Positions 52,130 through 62,000 of a stretch of 64,000 bases of DNA are shown here, piece by piece. Position numbers and translations under genes: made by a program. The notes under the pieces are model-generated. The model ran no database searches and was not told where the DNA came from. It worked only from the letters and a program-made list of their open reading frames with translations. Within the stretch, counting starts at the first letter, position 1. Every line of letters starts with the position of its first letter. The DNA is from Streptantibioticus silvisoli (lineage in GTDB: Bacteria; Actinomycetota; Actinomycetes; Streptomycetales; Streptomycetaceae): NCBI RefSeq assembly GCF_027947535.2, contig NZ_JAAGKO020000002.1, positions 186,001 to 250,000 of the forward strand, written 5' to 3'.

Positions 52130-52798
52130 TCAGCCGGCCTGCGCGTGGTGCGGGAAGAGCCCGCCGAGGTCGGCGAAGACCGCTGTGTTCAAGGTGAACG
52201 CCGTGCGGCACTCCTCGACCACCCGCTCGCGCTCCGCCTCGTCCGCCGCGAACGCGTCCAGCGCCTCGCGGTACTCCCGCTTGAACGCGGCCGGGCTGCC
52301 GAGTTCCTCGAAGACGTAGAACCGCACGCCGTCGCCCTTGTGCTCCAGGCCCCAGGTCCGCTCGGCGATGCCGCGCACGACCTGGCCGCCGGACAGGTCG
52401 CCGAGGTAGCGGGTGTAGTGGTGCGCGACGTAGCCGGCCGGCCAGTCGCTGGCCACCTCGGTGACGCGGGCCGCGTAGGCCGCGGTGGCCGGCAGCGGCC
52501 GGGCGGTCCGCCGCCACCCCGGCCCCGACAGGTGGTCCAGATCACGTTCCAGCGCGGGCAGCCGGGTCAGTTCCGGGCGCAGGAACGGGCCGGCCACCGG
52601 ATCGCCGGCCAGCTTGGCCGCGCCGGCCTCCAGCGCCGCGTAGACGAAGTACAACTGCTCGGTGTAGCGCGCGTACGCCGCGACCCCGAGCCGGCCGCCC
52701 AGCAGGTCCGCCATGAACGGCGACGCCTCGGCCCGCGCGTGCTGTTCCTGCGTCGCCGCGCGGATCAGGGTCGAGAACGGGGTGGTGGTGGCGGTCAC
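52130..52798 (-). CDS. heme oxygenase (biliverdin-forming)
   Basis: 222 residues. The proximal heme ligand is His20 in RAATQEQHARAEAS, and the distal-helix motif YLGDLSGGQVVRGIAE is complete. VAAYARYTEQLYFVYAALE is the conserved helix between them. It opens heme to biliverdin, CO and iron. Single gene; no heme-uptake genes are adjacent. Confidence 0.93.
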   Translation of the reverse strand: MTATTTPFSTLIRAATQEQHARAEASPFMADLLGGRLGVAAYARYTEQLYFVYAALEAGAAKLAGDPVAGPFLRPELTRLPALERDLDHLSGPGWRRTARPLPATAAYAARVTEVASDWPAGYVAHHYTRYLGDLSGGQVVRGIAERTWGLEHKGDGVRFYVFEELGSPAAFKREYREALDAFAADEAERERVVEECRTAFTLNTAVFADLGGLFPHHAQAG

Positions 52799-53101
52799 GA
52801 GGGGCCTCCGAGCGGATCGGGCCGGGGCCGGACGGCGCGCCGGTCACCCGGGACACTTCCCGACGCGGTGTCGGGAAAAACCGCTCGGCCGGAAAAACCA
52901 CCCGTTCCGTACCCAACGCCCGCCACACCGGCCCCGACCGCCCCGGCCGGACCCGGCGGGCCGGCGGCCGTCCGGCGCCGCGCGCCCGCCTCGCCGCCGC
53001 ACCCGACCACCCCGGCGCCGCGCGAGCGCTTCGGACGTAGCAGGATGGACCGTGGATTCCGGGCGGGACGAACCTGCCCGGACCACGTGGAAAGGGGCTC
53101 G
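52799..53101. other. divergent intergenic region
   Basis: 303 bases between the heme oxygenase and the prim-pol-like gene. They hold promoters for both, but no clear operator could be defined. Confidence 0.4.
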
Positions 53102-53797
53102 ATGGAACGCGGTAACAAGGTGTCGCGATGGCTGCGCAGGCGCCCCGGCGCGGCGGGGGCCGACACCCCGGCCGGTTCGGCCGAGCGCGACCGGCTCCTG
53201 CTGGCCGCCGTGGCCGCCGCGTTCCGGGTGGCGCCAGCCGCCCGTCCCAGCGGCTACGGCTGCTCGTGCGACCGCGTCGGGTGCCCGACGCCCGGCATGC
53301 ACCCGGTCTCCTTCGCCTGGCAGACCGAGGCCAGCGCCGACCCCGAACGCGTCACCCGCTGGCTGCGCGCCGACCCGCGGTCGAACTTCATCAGCGCCAC
53401 CGGCACCGGCCACGACGTGCTCGACGTGCCCGCCGAGGCCGGCCGGCTCGCGCTGGCCCGGCTGGACGCCCGGGGGACCGCCACCGGCCCGGTGGCCCGC
53501 TACGGCGAGGACCGCACGCTGTTCTTCACCGCCAGCCGCGGCACCCCGGACGACGAGGACGAGTGGTGGCCTTGCGAGCTGGACTGCCATCCGGAGACCC
53601 TGGAGGAGCACCCCGGCCTGCGCTGGCACTGCCGCGGCTCCTACGTGCTGCTGCCGCCGTCCCGCCTGCCGGACGGCACCGCGGTCGACTGGCTGCGCCC
53701 GCCCCTCCTGCCGCTGCCCGACCCGCTGACGCTGCTCGACGTGCTCACCGACGCCTGCGCCCGCGTCGCCGTCCCGGAGGCGGACGGCGCGGTGTGA
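53102..53797 (+). CDS. bifunctional DNA primase/polymerase N-terminal domain-like protein
   Basis: 231 residues from the ATG at 53102 (GGAAAGGGG upstream). The family pattern is YGCSCDRVGCPTPGMHPVSFAWQTEASADPERVTRWLRADPRSNFISATG with a Cys/His cluster, then HDVLDVPAEAGRLAL and GLRWHCRGSYVLLPPSRLPDGTAVDWLRPP. Small stand-alone members are widespread in Streptomyces. No helicase domain is present, so a replicative role is unlikely; function unknown. Confidence 0.8.
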   Translation: MERGNKVSRWLRRRPGAAGADTPAGSAERDRLLLAAVAAAFRVAPAARPSGYGCSCDRVGCPTPGMHPVSFAWQTEASADPERVTRWLRADPRSNFISATGTGHDVLDVPAEAGRLALARLDARGTATGPVARYGEDRTLFFTASRGTPDDEDEWWPCELDCHPETLEEHPGLRWHCRGSYVLLPPSRLPDGTAVDWLRPPLLPLPDPLTLLDVLTDACARVAVPEADGAV

Positions 53798-53900
53798 TTG
53801 TCGCGCCGCCGGTTGCGGCCCATCGTTGCCCGTGCGCGGCGCTGTCCCGGAGGCGGAGGGCGGCGTGCCTCCCGCCCCGCCCCGCCCCGCGCCGTCGGCC

Positions 53901-54935
53901 TCAGGCGCCGCGGGCGTCGATCAGCTGGGAGATCTGGGCCAGGAACCGCACGGCGGCACCGCCCCTGGCGCCGGCCGGCGGGACTTCGGCGCCCTCCTCG
54001 GTGAAGGTGTACTCGGTGATCGACTTGTGCACCGGGCTGGTCAGCTGCGCCGTGACGTTCTGGTCGGTCACCTTCAAGGTGCCGCTCGCGATGGTCTGCT
54101 CGCGCTGCGTTTGGCTGCTGAAGAACACCAGCGCGCCGCCGTCCGTCAGGCGCACCGCCACCGCCGGGTAGCGCTTGGGGTCGCCGGTCTCGTCGGCGAA
54201 CTGGGTGGCGACGCCCTGCTGGGGCCGCAACTGCGCCCGCCGTTCGGCCCGGGCCCCGGTGGTGGCCGGTCCGGGGGCGAAGGCGGCGGCCCCGGTGCCG
54301 CTGTGCAGGTAGGCGGCGTACCGGGCGCCCAGCTCGCCGGGCTGCACCGCCAGCGAGGTCCCGGCCGACGGCACCGGCTCCGCGTACCCCTGGCGGTCGG
54401 TGGCGAAGTCCGGGTCGGCCCCGGCGCCGGTCGCCACCAGGTACGACACGGTCCACGGCCGGGCGGCGGCGCTGTGGGTGAAGACCAGGATCCACCGCCC
54501 GTTGTCGCGGTTCTCCCCGGTGTCGGCCACGAACCACTTGGGCCAGCCGACCTGGCGGGGTATCAGCAGGCGGGTGTCCGTCAGCACCAGCGGCTTGTAC
54601 TGCGGGTTCCCGTTCGGGTGCAACGTGTGCTGCCCGCGGATGTAGCTCTCGTCGACGGTGTACATCGGGCCGCTCTCCACCTGGGAGTTGAGCGACGGAT
54701 CGAGCTTGATGTTGGCCCGGTTGCCGACCGAGACGAACCGGGCCAGCGCCTTGCGGGCGTCCGCCTTCGACACCGACGGGATCAGCGCGGTGCGGCCGTG
54801 GACGGTCACGCAGCCGGTGGCCGCCGAGGACAGCAGCAGGACGGCGGCCAGCGCGGACAGCCGGCGGGAGTACCGCCGGGCTGCGGCCGGTCGGCGCGGG
54901 GACAGCGGCGGTCGCACGGCGCACGGCGCGGACAT
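53901..54935 (-). CDS. putative lipoprotein
   Basis: 344 residues from the ATG at 54935. The signal peptide contains RRYSRRLSALAAVLLLSSAATGC, a lipobox with twin Arg pairs. The mature part has YTVDESYIRGQHTLHPNGNP and IPRQVGWPKWFVADTGEN, with a beta-rich pattern and FTHSAAARPWTVSYLVATG. A long conserved protein family of actinobacteria with unknown role. It follows the methionine aminopeptidase gene on the same strand after 260 bases. Confidence 0.82.
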   Translation of the reverse strand: MSAPCAVRPPLSPRRPAAARRYSRRLSALAAVLLLSSAATGCVTVHGRTALIPSVSKADARKALARFVSVGNRANIKLDPSLNSQVESGPMYTVDESYIRGQHTLHPNGNPQYKPLVLTDTRLLIPRQVGWPKWFVADTGENRDNGRWILVFTHSAAARPWTVSYLVATGAGADPDFATDRQGYAEPVPSAGTSLAVQPGELGARYAAYLHSGTGAAAFAPGPATTGARAERRAQLRPQQGVATQFADETGDPKRYPAVAVRLTDGGALVFFSSQTQREQTIASGTLKVTDQNVTAQLTSPVHKSITEYTFTEEGAEVPPAGARGGAAVRFLAQISQLIDARGA

Positions 54936-55195
54936 CGGGACGTCGGCTCCTTCACGGGGGCGGACCCCCAGGGGGACGGGGCGCCGGGCGGCGGGGCGGC
55001 ACCGGGCGGGGAAACGCCGCCAGATTACCGGGCGTTGTCCGGCCCGCGTGCGCTCCCCGAGGTATCCGCGCCCCGCCGCGCACCGGTCACCGGCCCGGCG
55101 CGGGCGAACGTTCCCCGCGGCCCGTTGCGGAGGCACCCCCGCGGCCCGTTGCGGCGGCGCCCCGCGGTCCGTCAAGGCGGCGCCGACCCAATCCG

Positions 55196-56053
55196 TTACG
55201 GCAGCGTCAGCACCTCGGCGCCGGTGGCCGTCACGACCATGGTGTGCTCGAACTGGGCCGTGCGCCTGCGGTCCTTGGTGACCACCGTCCAGCCGTCCTC
55301 CCACACGTCGTAGTCGTAGCTGCCCAGCGTCAGCATCGGCTCGATGGTGAACGTCATGCCCGGCTGGATGACGGTGGTGGCGTGCGGGGAGTCGTAGTGC
55401 GGCACGACCAGCCCGGAGTGGAAGGAGGTGTTGATGCCGTGGCCGGTGAAGTCCCGCACCACGCCGTACCCGAAGCGCTTGGCGTAGGACTCGATGACCC
55501 GGCCGATGATGTTGATCTGCCGGCCCGGCTTGACCGCCTTGATCGCCCGGTCCAGCGACTCCCGGGTGCGTTCCACCAGCAGCCGCGACTCCTCGTCGAC
55601 CTCGCCGCACAGGTAGGTGGCGTTGGTGTCGCCGTGCACGCCGTGGATGTACGCCGTCACGTCCAGGTTGACGATGTCGCCGTCGCGCAGTTCGGTGGAG
55701 TCGGGGATGCCGTGGCAGATGACCTCGTTGAGCGAGGTGCAGATCGACTTGGGGAAGCCGCGGTATCCCAGGTCGGACGGGTAGGCCCGGTGGTCGCACA
55801 TGTACTCGTGCGCGATCCGGTCCAGTTCGTCGGTGGTCACCCCGGGCCGGATCGCCGCGGCGGCCTCCTGCATGGCCCGCGCCGCGATCCGCGAGGCGAT
55901 CCGCATCCGGTCCACCGTCTCGGCGTCCTGCACCTCGGGGCCGGTGTACGGGGTGGGGCCGGGCCGGCCCACGTACTCGGGGCGCGGGATGGCGGACGGC
56001 ACCCTGCGGGGCGGGGACAGCGTGCCGGGGGTGAGGAGCGACTGGCCAGACAT
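55196..56053 (-). CDS. map: methionine aminopeptidase, type I
   Basis: 285 residues from the ATG at 56053. The N-terminal extension of about 40 residues ([16 protein letters not shown]-like) is usual for the actinobacterial secondary MetAP. Metal-binding residues are in [22 protein letters not shown] (two Asp), [20 protein letters not shown] (His), MTFTIEPML (Glu) and FEHTMVVT (Glu). It removes the initiator methionine from new proteins. Divergent from the small gene at 56136. Confidence 0.95.
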   Translation of the reverse strand: MSGQSLLTPGTLSPPRRVPSAIPRPEYVGRPGPTPYTGPEVQDAETVDRMRIASRIAARAMQEAAAAIRPGVTTDELDRIAHEYMCDHRAYPSDLGYRGFPKSICTSLNEVICHGIPDSTELRDGDIVNLDVTAYIHGVHGDTNATYLCGEVDEESRLLVERTRESLDRAIKAVKPGRQINIIGRVIESYAKRFGYGVVRDFTGHGINTSFHSGLVVPHYDSPHATTVIQPGMTFTIEPMLTLGSYDYDVWEDGWTVVTKDRRRTAQFEHTMVVTATGAEVLTLP

Positions 56054-56135
56054 GGCAGCGAGTGTATCGGCGCCATCCCGGGCACGATGGCGGGCAGGGG
56101 GCCGTGACGGCGGCCCACGGCTCCAGGAGGACGAC

Positions 56136-56327
56136 ATGGGACTGTTCAGCGGCAAGCCGACCGGCAAGGCCGGCGAGTGGTACTACTGCGTCAAGCACCA
56201 CAAGGTCGAGGAGGGCCCCGAGTGCGCCGGCCGCGACCGGATGGGCCCGTACCCCAGCCGGGAGGCGGCCGCCAACGCGATGGCGACGGTCTCCGAGCGC
56301 AACGACGAGTGGGATGCCAAGGACTGA
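56136..56327 (+). CDS. small conserved hypothetical protein
   Basis: 63 residues from the ATG at 56136 with CAGGAGG upstream. The sequence [31 protein letters not shown] contains two Cys and a His pair, compatible with a small metal site. It has the SPOR-like layout common in short actinobacterial proteins. Function unknown; followed by npdG after 47 bases. Confidence 0.8.
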   Translation: MGLFSGKPTGKAGEWYYCVKHHKVEEGPECAGRDRMGPYPSREAAANAMATVSERNDEWDAKD

Positions 56328-56374
56328 CGGCGACCAGCGGGAACTGGCGGCTACCAGCGAGTAGGGTTCCGGTC

Positions 56375-57124
56375 ATGACCAATGACGCGAACGCCCCCGC
56401 CCAGGACGCCGCGGCCTCCGCCGCCGACCCGAAGGGCCCCGCCAAGGCGCCGGCCAAGGACCCCTGGGACCTGCCGGACGTCTCCGGCCTCGCCATCGGT
56501 GTACTCGGCGGCACCGGTGACCAGGGCCGCGGCCTCGCGCTGCGCTTCGCCCTGGCCGGCCACCGGGTCGTCATCGGCTCCCGCGACGCCACCCGCGCCG
56601 GGACCGCCGCCGCCGAACTCGGCCACGGTGTCGAGGGCCTGGACAACGCCGGCTGCGCCCGCGCCTGCGACGTGGTGATCGTCGCCGTGCCCTGGGAGGG
56701 CCACGCCAAGACCCTGGAGGCGCTGCGCGAGGAACTGGCCGGCAAGCTGGTCGTCGACTGCGTCAACCCGCTCGGCTTCGACAAGCAGGGCGCCTACGCC
56801 CTCACCCCCGAGGAGGGCAGCGCCGCCGAGCAGGCCGCCGCCCTGCTGCCGGACTCCCGGGTAGCCGCCGCCTTCCACCACCTGTCGGCCGTCCTGCTCC
56901 AGGACCCCGCCGTGGAGACCATCGACACCGACGTCATGGTCCTCGCCGACCGCCGCGCCGACGCCGAGACCGTCCAGGCACTGGCCGGCCGCATCCCCGG
57001 CATGCGCGGCGTCTTCGCCGGCCGGCTGCGCAACGCCCACCAGGTCGAGTCGCTGGTCGCCAACCTGATCTCCGTCAACCGCCGCTACAAGGCGCACGCC
57101 GGGGTGCGGCTCACGGACGTGTGA
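56375..57124 (+). CDS. npdG: NADPH-dependent F420 reductase
   Basis: 249 residues from the ATG at 56375; TAGGGT ends 8 bases upstream, indicating a leaderless start. After a Pro/Ala/Lys-rich N-terminal 40 residues comes the Rossmann motif AIGVLGGTGDQGRGLALRFALAGHRVVIGSRD with the NADP-specific GSRD. VAAAFHHLSAVLL and LVANLISVNRRYKAHAGVR are F420-binding family segments. It transfers hydride between NADP and coenzyme F420, supporting an F420-using actinobacterium. Confidence 0.94.
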   Translation: MTNDANAPAQDAAASAADPKGPAKAPAKDPWDLPDVSGLAIGVLGGTGDQGRGLALRFALAGHRVVIGSRDATRAGTAAAELGHGVEGLDNAGCARACDVVIVAVPWEGHAKTLEALREELAGKLVVDCVNPLGFDKQGAYALTPEEGSAAEQAAALLPDSRVAAAFHHLSAVLLQDPAVETIDTDVMVLADRRADAETVQALAGRIPGMRGVFAGRLRNAHQVESLVANLISVNRRYKAHAGVRLTDV

Positions 57125-57170
57125 GCCGGTGCGGCGCGGCGCGTGAGCGCGGGCCGGGTGCGGCTTGCCG

Positions 57171-57260
57171 ACGGGTGCGTGGGCGCGGGGCCGGGATGTG
57201 ATCCGGTGCGGGGCCGACGGGTGCGTGGGCGCGGGGCCGAGGTGTGAGCCGGTGCGGGCC
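57171..57260. repeat. 45-bp tandem repeat
   Basis: The unit gacgggtgcgtgggcgcggg followed by gccg(g/a)g(a/g)tgtgagccggtgcgggg repeats twice in the G-rich gap after npdG. No gene is supported in this gap. Confidence 0.65.
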
Positions 57261-57425
57261 TGAGCGTGGGCCGGGTGCTGGTCCGGCGCAGGAGTCGGCG
57301 CGGGGCCGGAGTCCGGGCGGGCGCGGGGCCGGGGGAGGCCGGCGGTCGGGGCGGAGGGCGCGGCGGGCATGAGGGACCATGGGGAAGAATGGCCGAGCAG
57401 CCCTACCGATCCTGGAGCGTCCCCC

Positions 57426-57620
57426 ATGGCCCCCGCCGCCCCCTTCGGCCCGACCGGTCGACTCGCCTGGTTCGCCGCCGTCGTCTGCGTGCTGGCGGTG
57501 GCCGCCGCCGTCGTGTCGTTCGCCCGCGGCAGCCTCATCGGCATCGTGTGGGTGCTGCTGGCGGGCCTGTCCAGCAACATGGCCTGGTACTACCTGCGCA
57601 AGGCCCGCGCCTCCCGCTGA
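57426..57620 (+). CDS. small membrane protein
   Basis: 64 residues from the ATG at 57426 (GGAG 8 bases upstream). Two hydrophobic segments, LAWFAAVVCVLAVAAAVVSFA and IGIVWVLLAGLSSNMAWYYL, with basic ends. An inner-membrane protein of unknown role. Confidence 0.75.
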   Translation: MAPAAPFGPTGRLAWFAAVVCVLAVAAAVVSFARGSLIGIVWVLLAGLSSNMAWYYLRKARASR

Positions 57621-57833
57621 CGGTCGCCTCGCGTCCGGCGGTGCTCCCGCTTGGCGGCGGGGGGCCGAACGGCGGTTCCTCGCGCCGACGAGCCCTCCCG
57701 CCGGACGGCGTCCGCCGCCGATGGTGCCTCGCGCCGACGGTGTCCGCCTCTGACGGGTCCACCGCCGGCGGTTCCTCCCGCCGGACGGTGTCCGCCTCCT
57801 GCGGTCCCTCGCCGGCGGTGTCCGCCGGGGCCG

Positions 57834-58619
57834 TCACAGAGTCGGCGCGCCGTGCCAGAACTGGAACCAGGCGTAGCCGTTCGCCGCGTAGTAGTCCGGC
57901 ACGTTGAGCGTGTTCATGATCCCGTATATGAGGTCCCAGAAGCCGGCGTTGACCGTCGGGATGTACAGGCAGCCGAAGACCGCGATCATGCCGAACGGCG
58001 CGAACGGCTCGACCTGGCGGCGCACGCCGTGCGACAGCCACGGCTCGATCACGCCGTAGCCGTCCAGGCCCGGGACCGGCAGGAAGTTGAGGATCGCCGC
58101 GCTGATCTGGAGCAGCACCAGGAACGCCAGCGCCGAGCGGAACGGGGTCGGCAGGCCGTCCGCGGGGCCGCCGAGCGCGAACGCCACCACCAGCAGCAGC
58201 GCGAACAGCACGTTGGTCAGCGGACCGGCCGCCGAGACCAGGCTGTGCTTCCACCGCCCCCGGATCCGGCCGCGCTCGATGAACACCGCGCCGCCCGGCA
58301 GGCCGATGCCGCCCAGGATCACGAAGACCACCGGCAGCACGATGCTCAGCGCCGCGTGCGTGTACTTCAGCGGGTTCAGCGTCAGGTAGCCCTTGGCGCC
58401 CACCGAGATGTCGCCGCCGTGCAGCGCGGTCCTGGCGTGCGCGTACTCGTGCAGGCACAGCGAGACGACCCAGCCCGACACCACGAACAGGAAGACCCCG
58501 AAGCCGGTGTTGATCGAGTACCCGTCCCACACCGCCCAGCCCGACACGCCCATTATCAGGGCCAGGCCGATGAATACGGGACTGATCCGGCGCTCATGGC
58601 TGGCCGCTGCGGTCGTCAT
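57834..58619 (-). CDS. site-2 protease family (M50) membrane metallopeptidase
   Basis: 261 residues with six or so hydrophobic segments. HEYAH at 57-61 is the HExxH zinc motif within LVVSGWVVSLCLHEYAHART, and ILNFLPVPGLDGYGV is the NPxxDG-like third-ligand element. It would cleave membrane substrates within the bilayer, as in regulated intramembrane proteolysis of anti-sigma factors. Single gene. Confidence 0.92.
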   Translation of the reverse strand: MTTAAASHERRISPVFIGLALIMGVSGWAVWDGYSINTGFGVFLFVVSGWVVSLCLHEYAHARTALHGGDISVGAKGYLTLNPLKYTHAALSIVLPVVFVILGGIGLPGGAVFIERGRIRGRWKHSLVSAAGPLTNVLFALLLVVAFALGGPADGLPTPFRSALAFLVLLQISAAILNFLPVPGLDGYGVIEPWLSHGVRRQVEPFAPFGMIAVFGCLYIPTVNAGFWDLIYGIMNTLNVPDYYAANGYAWFQFWHGAPTL

Positions 58620-59059
58620 GCGCGGACGGTAGCACCCGCCCCGCCCCGCGCCCGCCCGCGCCCGTCGGCGCCCCGGTGACCCCGGTCACGGCGGCCTCCG
58701 GGGCCGGGCCGCGACGGCTTCCGGGGCCGGGGCGCGATGGCCTCCGGGTCCGGGGAGCGAGAGCCTCCGGGGCCGGGGCGCGAGGGCTTCCGGGGCGGGC
58801 CGTGACGGCCTCCGGGGCGGGCCCCGGGGGATTTCCCTCGCCGCCCGTGACGGTCCCCGGCCCCGGCGGCGGTGGCTCCCGTTCCCCGGCCGCTACGGCT
58901 TCCTCGCCGGCCGGGAAGCCCTCCGGCCCCCGCCCCGGCGCCCGGCGGCCTTCGGCGGCACCCGGCGGAACGTCCCGCGGAACGCCCCGCGGACCGGCGC
59001 ACCGCCCCCGGCCGGAGGCTTCGCCGCCGCTCGCACCGCGCGTCCACCAGAATGGGGGG
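58620..59059. repeat. intergenic region with imperfect cctccggggccggggcg repeats
   Basis: About six imperfect copies of a 25-30 base unit with cctccggggccggggcgcga-like sequence fill 58685-58830. The rest holds the promoter region of the AfsR-like gene, whose start is immediately preceded by agaatggggggatg, a leaderless-type arrangement. No gene is supported. Confidence 0.6.
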
Positions 59060-62000
59060 ATGCGCATCAGCCTGTTCGGCCCGGCCCGGGCCCACCGTGA
59101 CGACGGCACGTCCGTGTCCCTGGGCGGAGCACGGCTGCGGGCCCTGCTGGCGGCGCTCGCGCTGCGCCCCGGCCATACCACCGGCGCTGGCGCGCTGATC
59201 GCCGAGGTCTGGGACGACGACCCGCCCGCCGACGCGGCCGGTGCCCTTCAGGCGCTCGTCGCCCGGCTGCGCCGTGCCCTCGGTGCCGGCGCGGTCACCT
59301 CCGTCGACGGCGGCTACCGGCTGGCCGCCACCCGCGACGACGTCGACCTGTTCCGCTTCGAACGCCTGGTGGCCGACGGCGCCCGCGCGCTGGACGACGG
59401 CGACCCGGCGAAGGCGGCGGCGCTGCTGGACGACGCCCTCGCGCTGTGGACCGGCCCGCCGCTGGCCGACCTGCCCGCCCGCACCGGCGAGGCCGCCCGC
59501 TGCGGGGCGCTGCGCGACGACGCGATACGTCTGCGGCTGACCGCCGGCCTCGCTCTGGGCCGTGCCGAACGCGTGCTGCCGGAACTGGCCGCCCTGTGCG
59601 CCGAGCAGCCGCTCAACGAGGCGCTGCACACCCTGCACATCCGTGCCCTGCGCGACGCCGGCCGCACCGCCGACGCCCTCGACGCCTACGGCACCGTCCG
59701 GGCCGCCATCGCCGACCGCCTCGGCACCGACCCCGGCCCCGAACTGCGCGCCCTGCACGGGGAGTTGCTCCGCGGAACGAGCGAGCCGCCGCTGCGCGCC
59801 AAGGCGCCGGCCGGCCACCGCGGCGCGAGCCCGGCCGGCGCGAGCCCCTCCGAGGTCGACGGCCGCTCCGGCACGGGCCTCCCCGGCAGCGGCAACCACT
59901 CCGACGGGAGCCACTCCGACGGGAGCCTCTCCGGGGGCGGCAGCCACTCCGGCGGCAACCACTCCGTCGGCAGCCACCCCGGCTCCGGCACCGGCCGCCC
60001 CGGCCCCGCGCACCCCGATGCGTCCGCCGGCTCCGCGCACCCCGCCGCGCCCGCCGACCCCGGCTCCACCCACTCCGCCGCGTCCGCCGACCCCGGCCCC
60101 GCGCACGCGCCCCGCCCTGCGCCGACGTCCGGCCCCGCGCACGACCCCGGCTCCGTGCAAGCGCCCGGCTCCGCGCACGCGGCCCGCCCCGGTGCCGTCC
60201 CGCCGGAGGCGCCCGGGCGGCCCGGGGGCAATCTGCGGGCCCGGCTGACCAGCTTCGTCGGACGGGAGGCGGACCTGCGCGGCATCGGCGAGGACCTGGC
60301 GGCCGCCCGCCTGGTGACGCTCACCGGGCCCGGCGGCTCCGGCAAGACCCGGCTGTCGCAGGAGGCCGCCGACCGGTTCGGTGAGCGCTGGCCCGGCGAG
60401 GTCTGGCTGGCCGAGCTGGCCCCGGTCGCCGAGGGTGCCACCGTCGCGGAGGCGGTGCTCAACGCCCTCGGGCTGCGCGAGATCGCCCTGCACTCCACCG
60501 CCGACAAGGCGCTGGCCGCCGAACCCCGCGACCCCGACCCGGTCCGCACCCTGACCGAGTACTGCGCCGGCCGCCGCCTGCTGCTCGTGCTGGACAACTG
60601 CGAACACGTCATCGACGCCTGCGCCGCCCTCGCCGAACGCCTGCTGACGCACTGCCCCGGCGTCACGGTGCTCGCCACCAGCCGCGAACCCCTCGGTGTG
60701 CCGGGGGAGTTGACCCGCCCGGTCGACCCGCTGCCGGTGCCGACCGCGCTGCGCCTGCTGGCCGACCGGGGTGCCGCCGCCCGCCCCGGCTTCACCCCGG
60801 ACGACGACCCGGGCGCCTGCGCCGAGATCTGCCGCCGCCTGGACGGCCTGCCGCTCGCCATCGAGCTGGCCGCCGCCCGGCTGCGCATCCTGACGCCACG
60901 TCAGATCGCGGAGCGGCTCGACGACCGCTTCCGCCTGCTGACCGCCGGCAGCCGTACCGTGCTGCCACGCCAGCAGACGCTGCGCGCGGTCGTCGACTGG
61001 AGCTGGGACCTGCTGGAACCGGCCGAACGCGCCCTGCTGCGACGGCTGTCGGTCTTCTCCGGCGGCTGCGACCTCACCGCCGCCGAAGCGGTCTGCGCCG
61101 GCGGCGGGGTCGAACCCCTCGACGTGGCGGCCCTGTTGGGCGCGCTGGTCGACAAGTCCCTGGTGGTGGCCGACTTCAGCGCCCCCGCCGCCCGTTACCG
61201 CACCCTGGAGACCATCGGGGAGTACGCCGCCGACCGGCTCACCGAGTCCGGCGAACGCGACGCGGTCGAGCGCCGGCACCTGTCCTACTTCCGCGAGTAC
61301 GCCCGCACCGCCGACCCCTACCTGCGCGGCCCCGAACAGCTGCGCTGGCTGGAGCTGTTCGAGCGCGAGCACGACAACCTGCGGGCCGCGCTGCGCCGCG
61401 CGGTCGACGCCGCCGACGAGCCCGAGGCGCTGCAACTGGCCCTCGCCTGCGTCTGGTTCTGGATGATGCGCAACTACCGGACTGAGATCCGCAGTTGGCT
61501 GCCGGCCGTCGCCGCGCTGGGACCCGACCCGTTCGCCGTGCCCCGGCCGGCACTGCTGCCGCTCGACCTGACCCCGCTGGAGGTCGAACTGCCCTTCCCG
61601 CCAGGCCAGCTCGACGAGGCCCGCCGCTGGATCCGCACCGCCGGCATGGCGGTGTGGGAGGAGAGCCTGGACCACCTGGCGCGCGGCGACGACCGGGAGT
61701 TCGGCGCCGCCGTCATCGCCGCCTACCCGCCGCACCTGCCGCAGTCCGGCGCCCGCCCCGGCCTGGTCCGGCCGTTCGCCGCCTTCCTCACCGGCGACTT
61801 CGACCGGCTGATCGTGCTGCTGGACGAACTCGTCGACGCCTGCCGGGCCCACGGCCGGGTCTGGGAGCTGGCGTTCGCCCTCCAGCTGCGGGCCAAGGCG
61901 CTCGACGACCGGGCCGGCGAACGGGACTTCATGGGCGACGTGCGCGAGAGCCGTGAGCTGTTCGCCCGGGTCGGCGACCGCTGGGGGATGGCCGAGGCGC

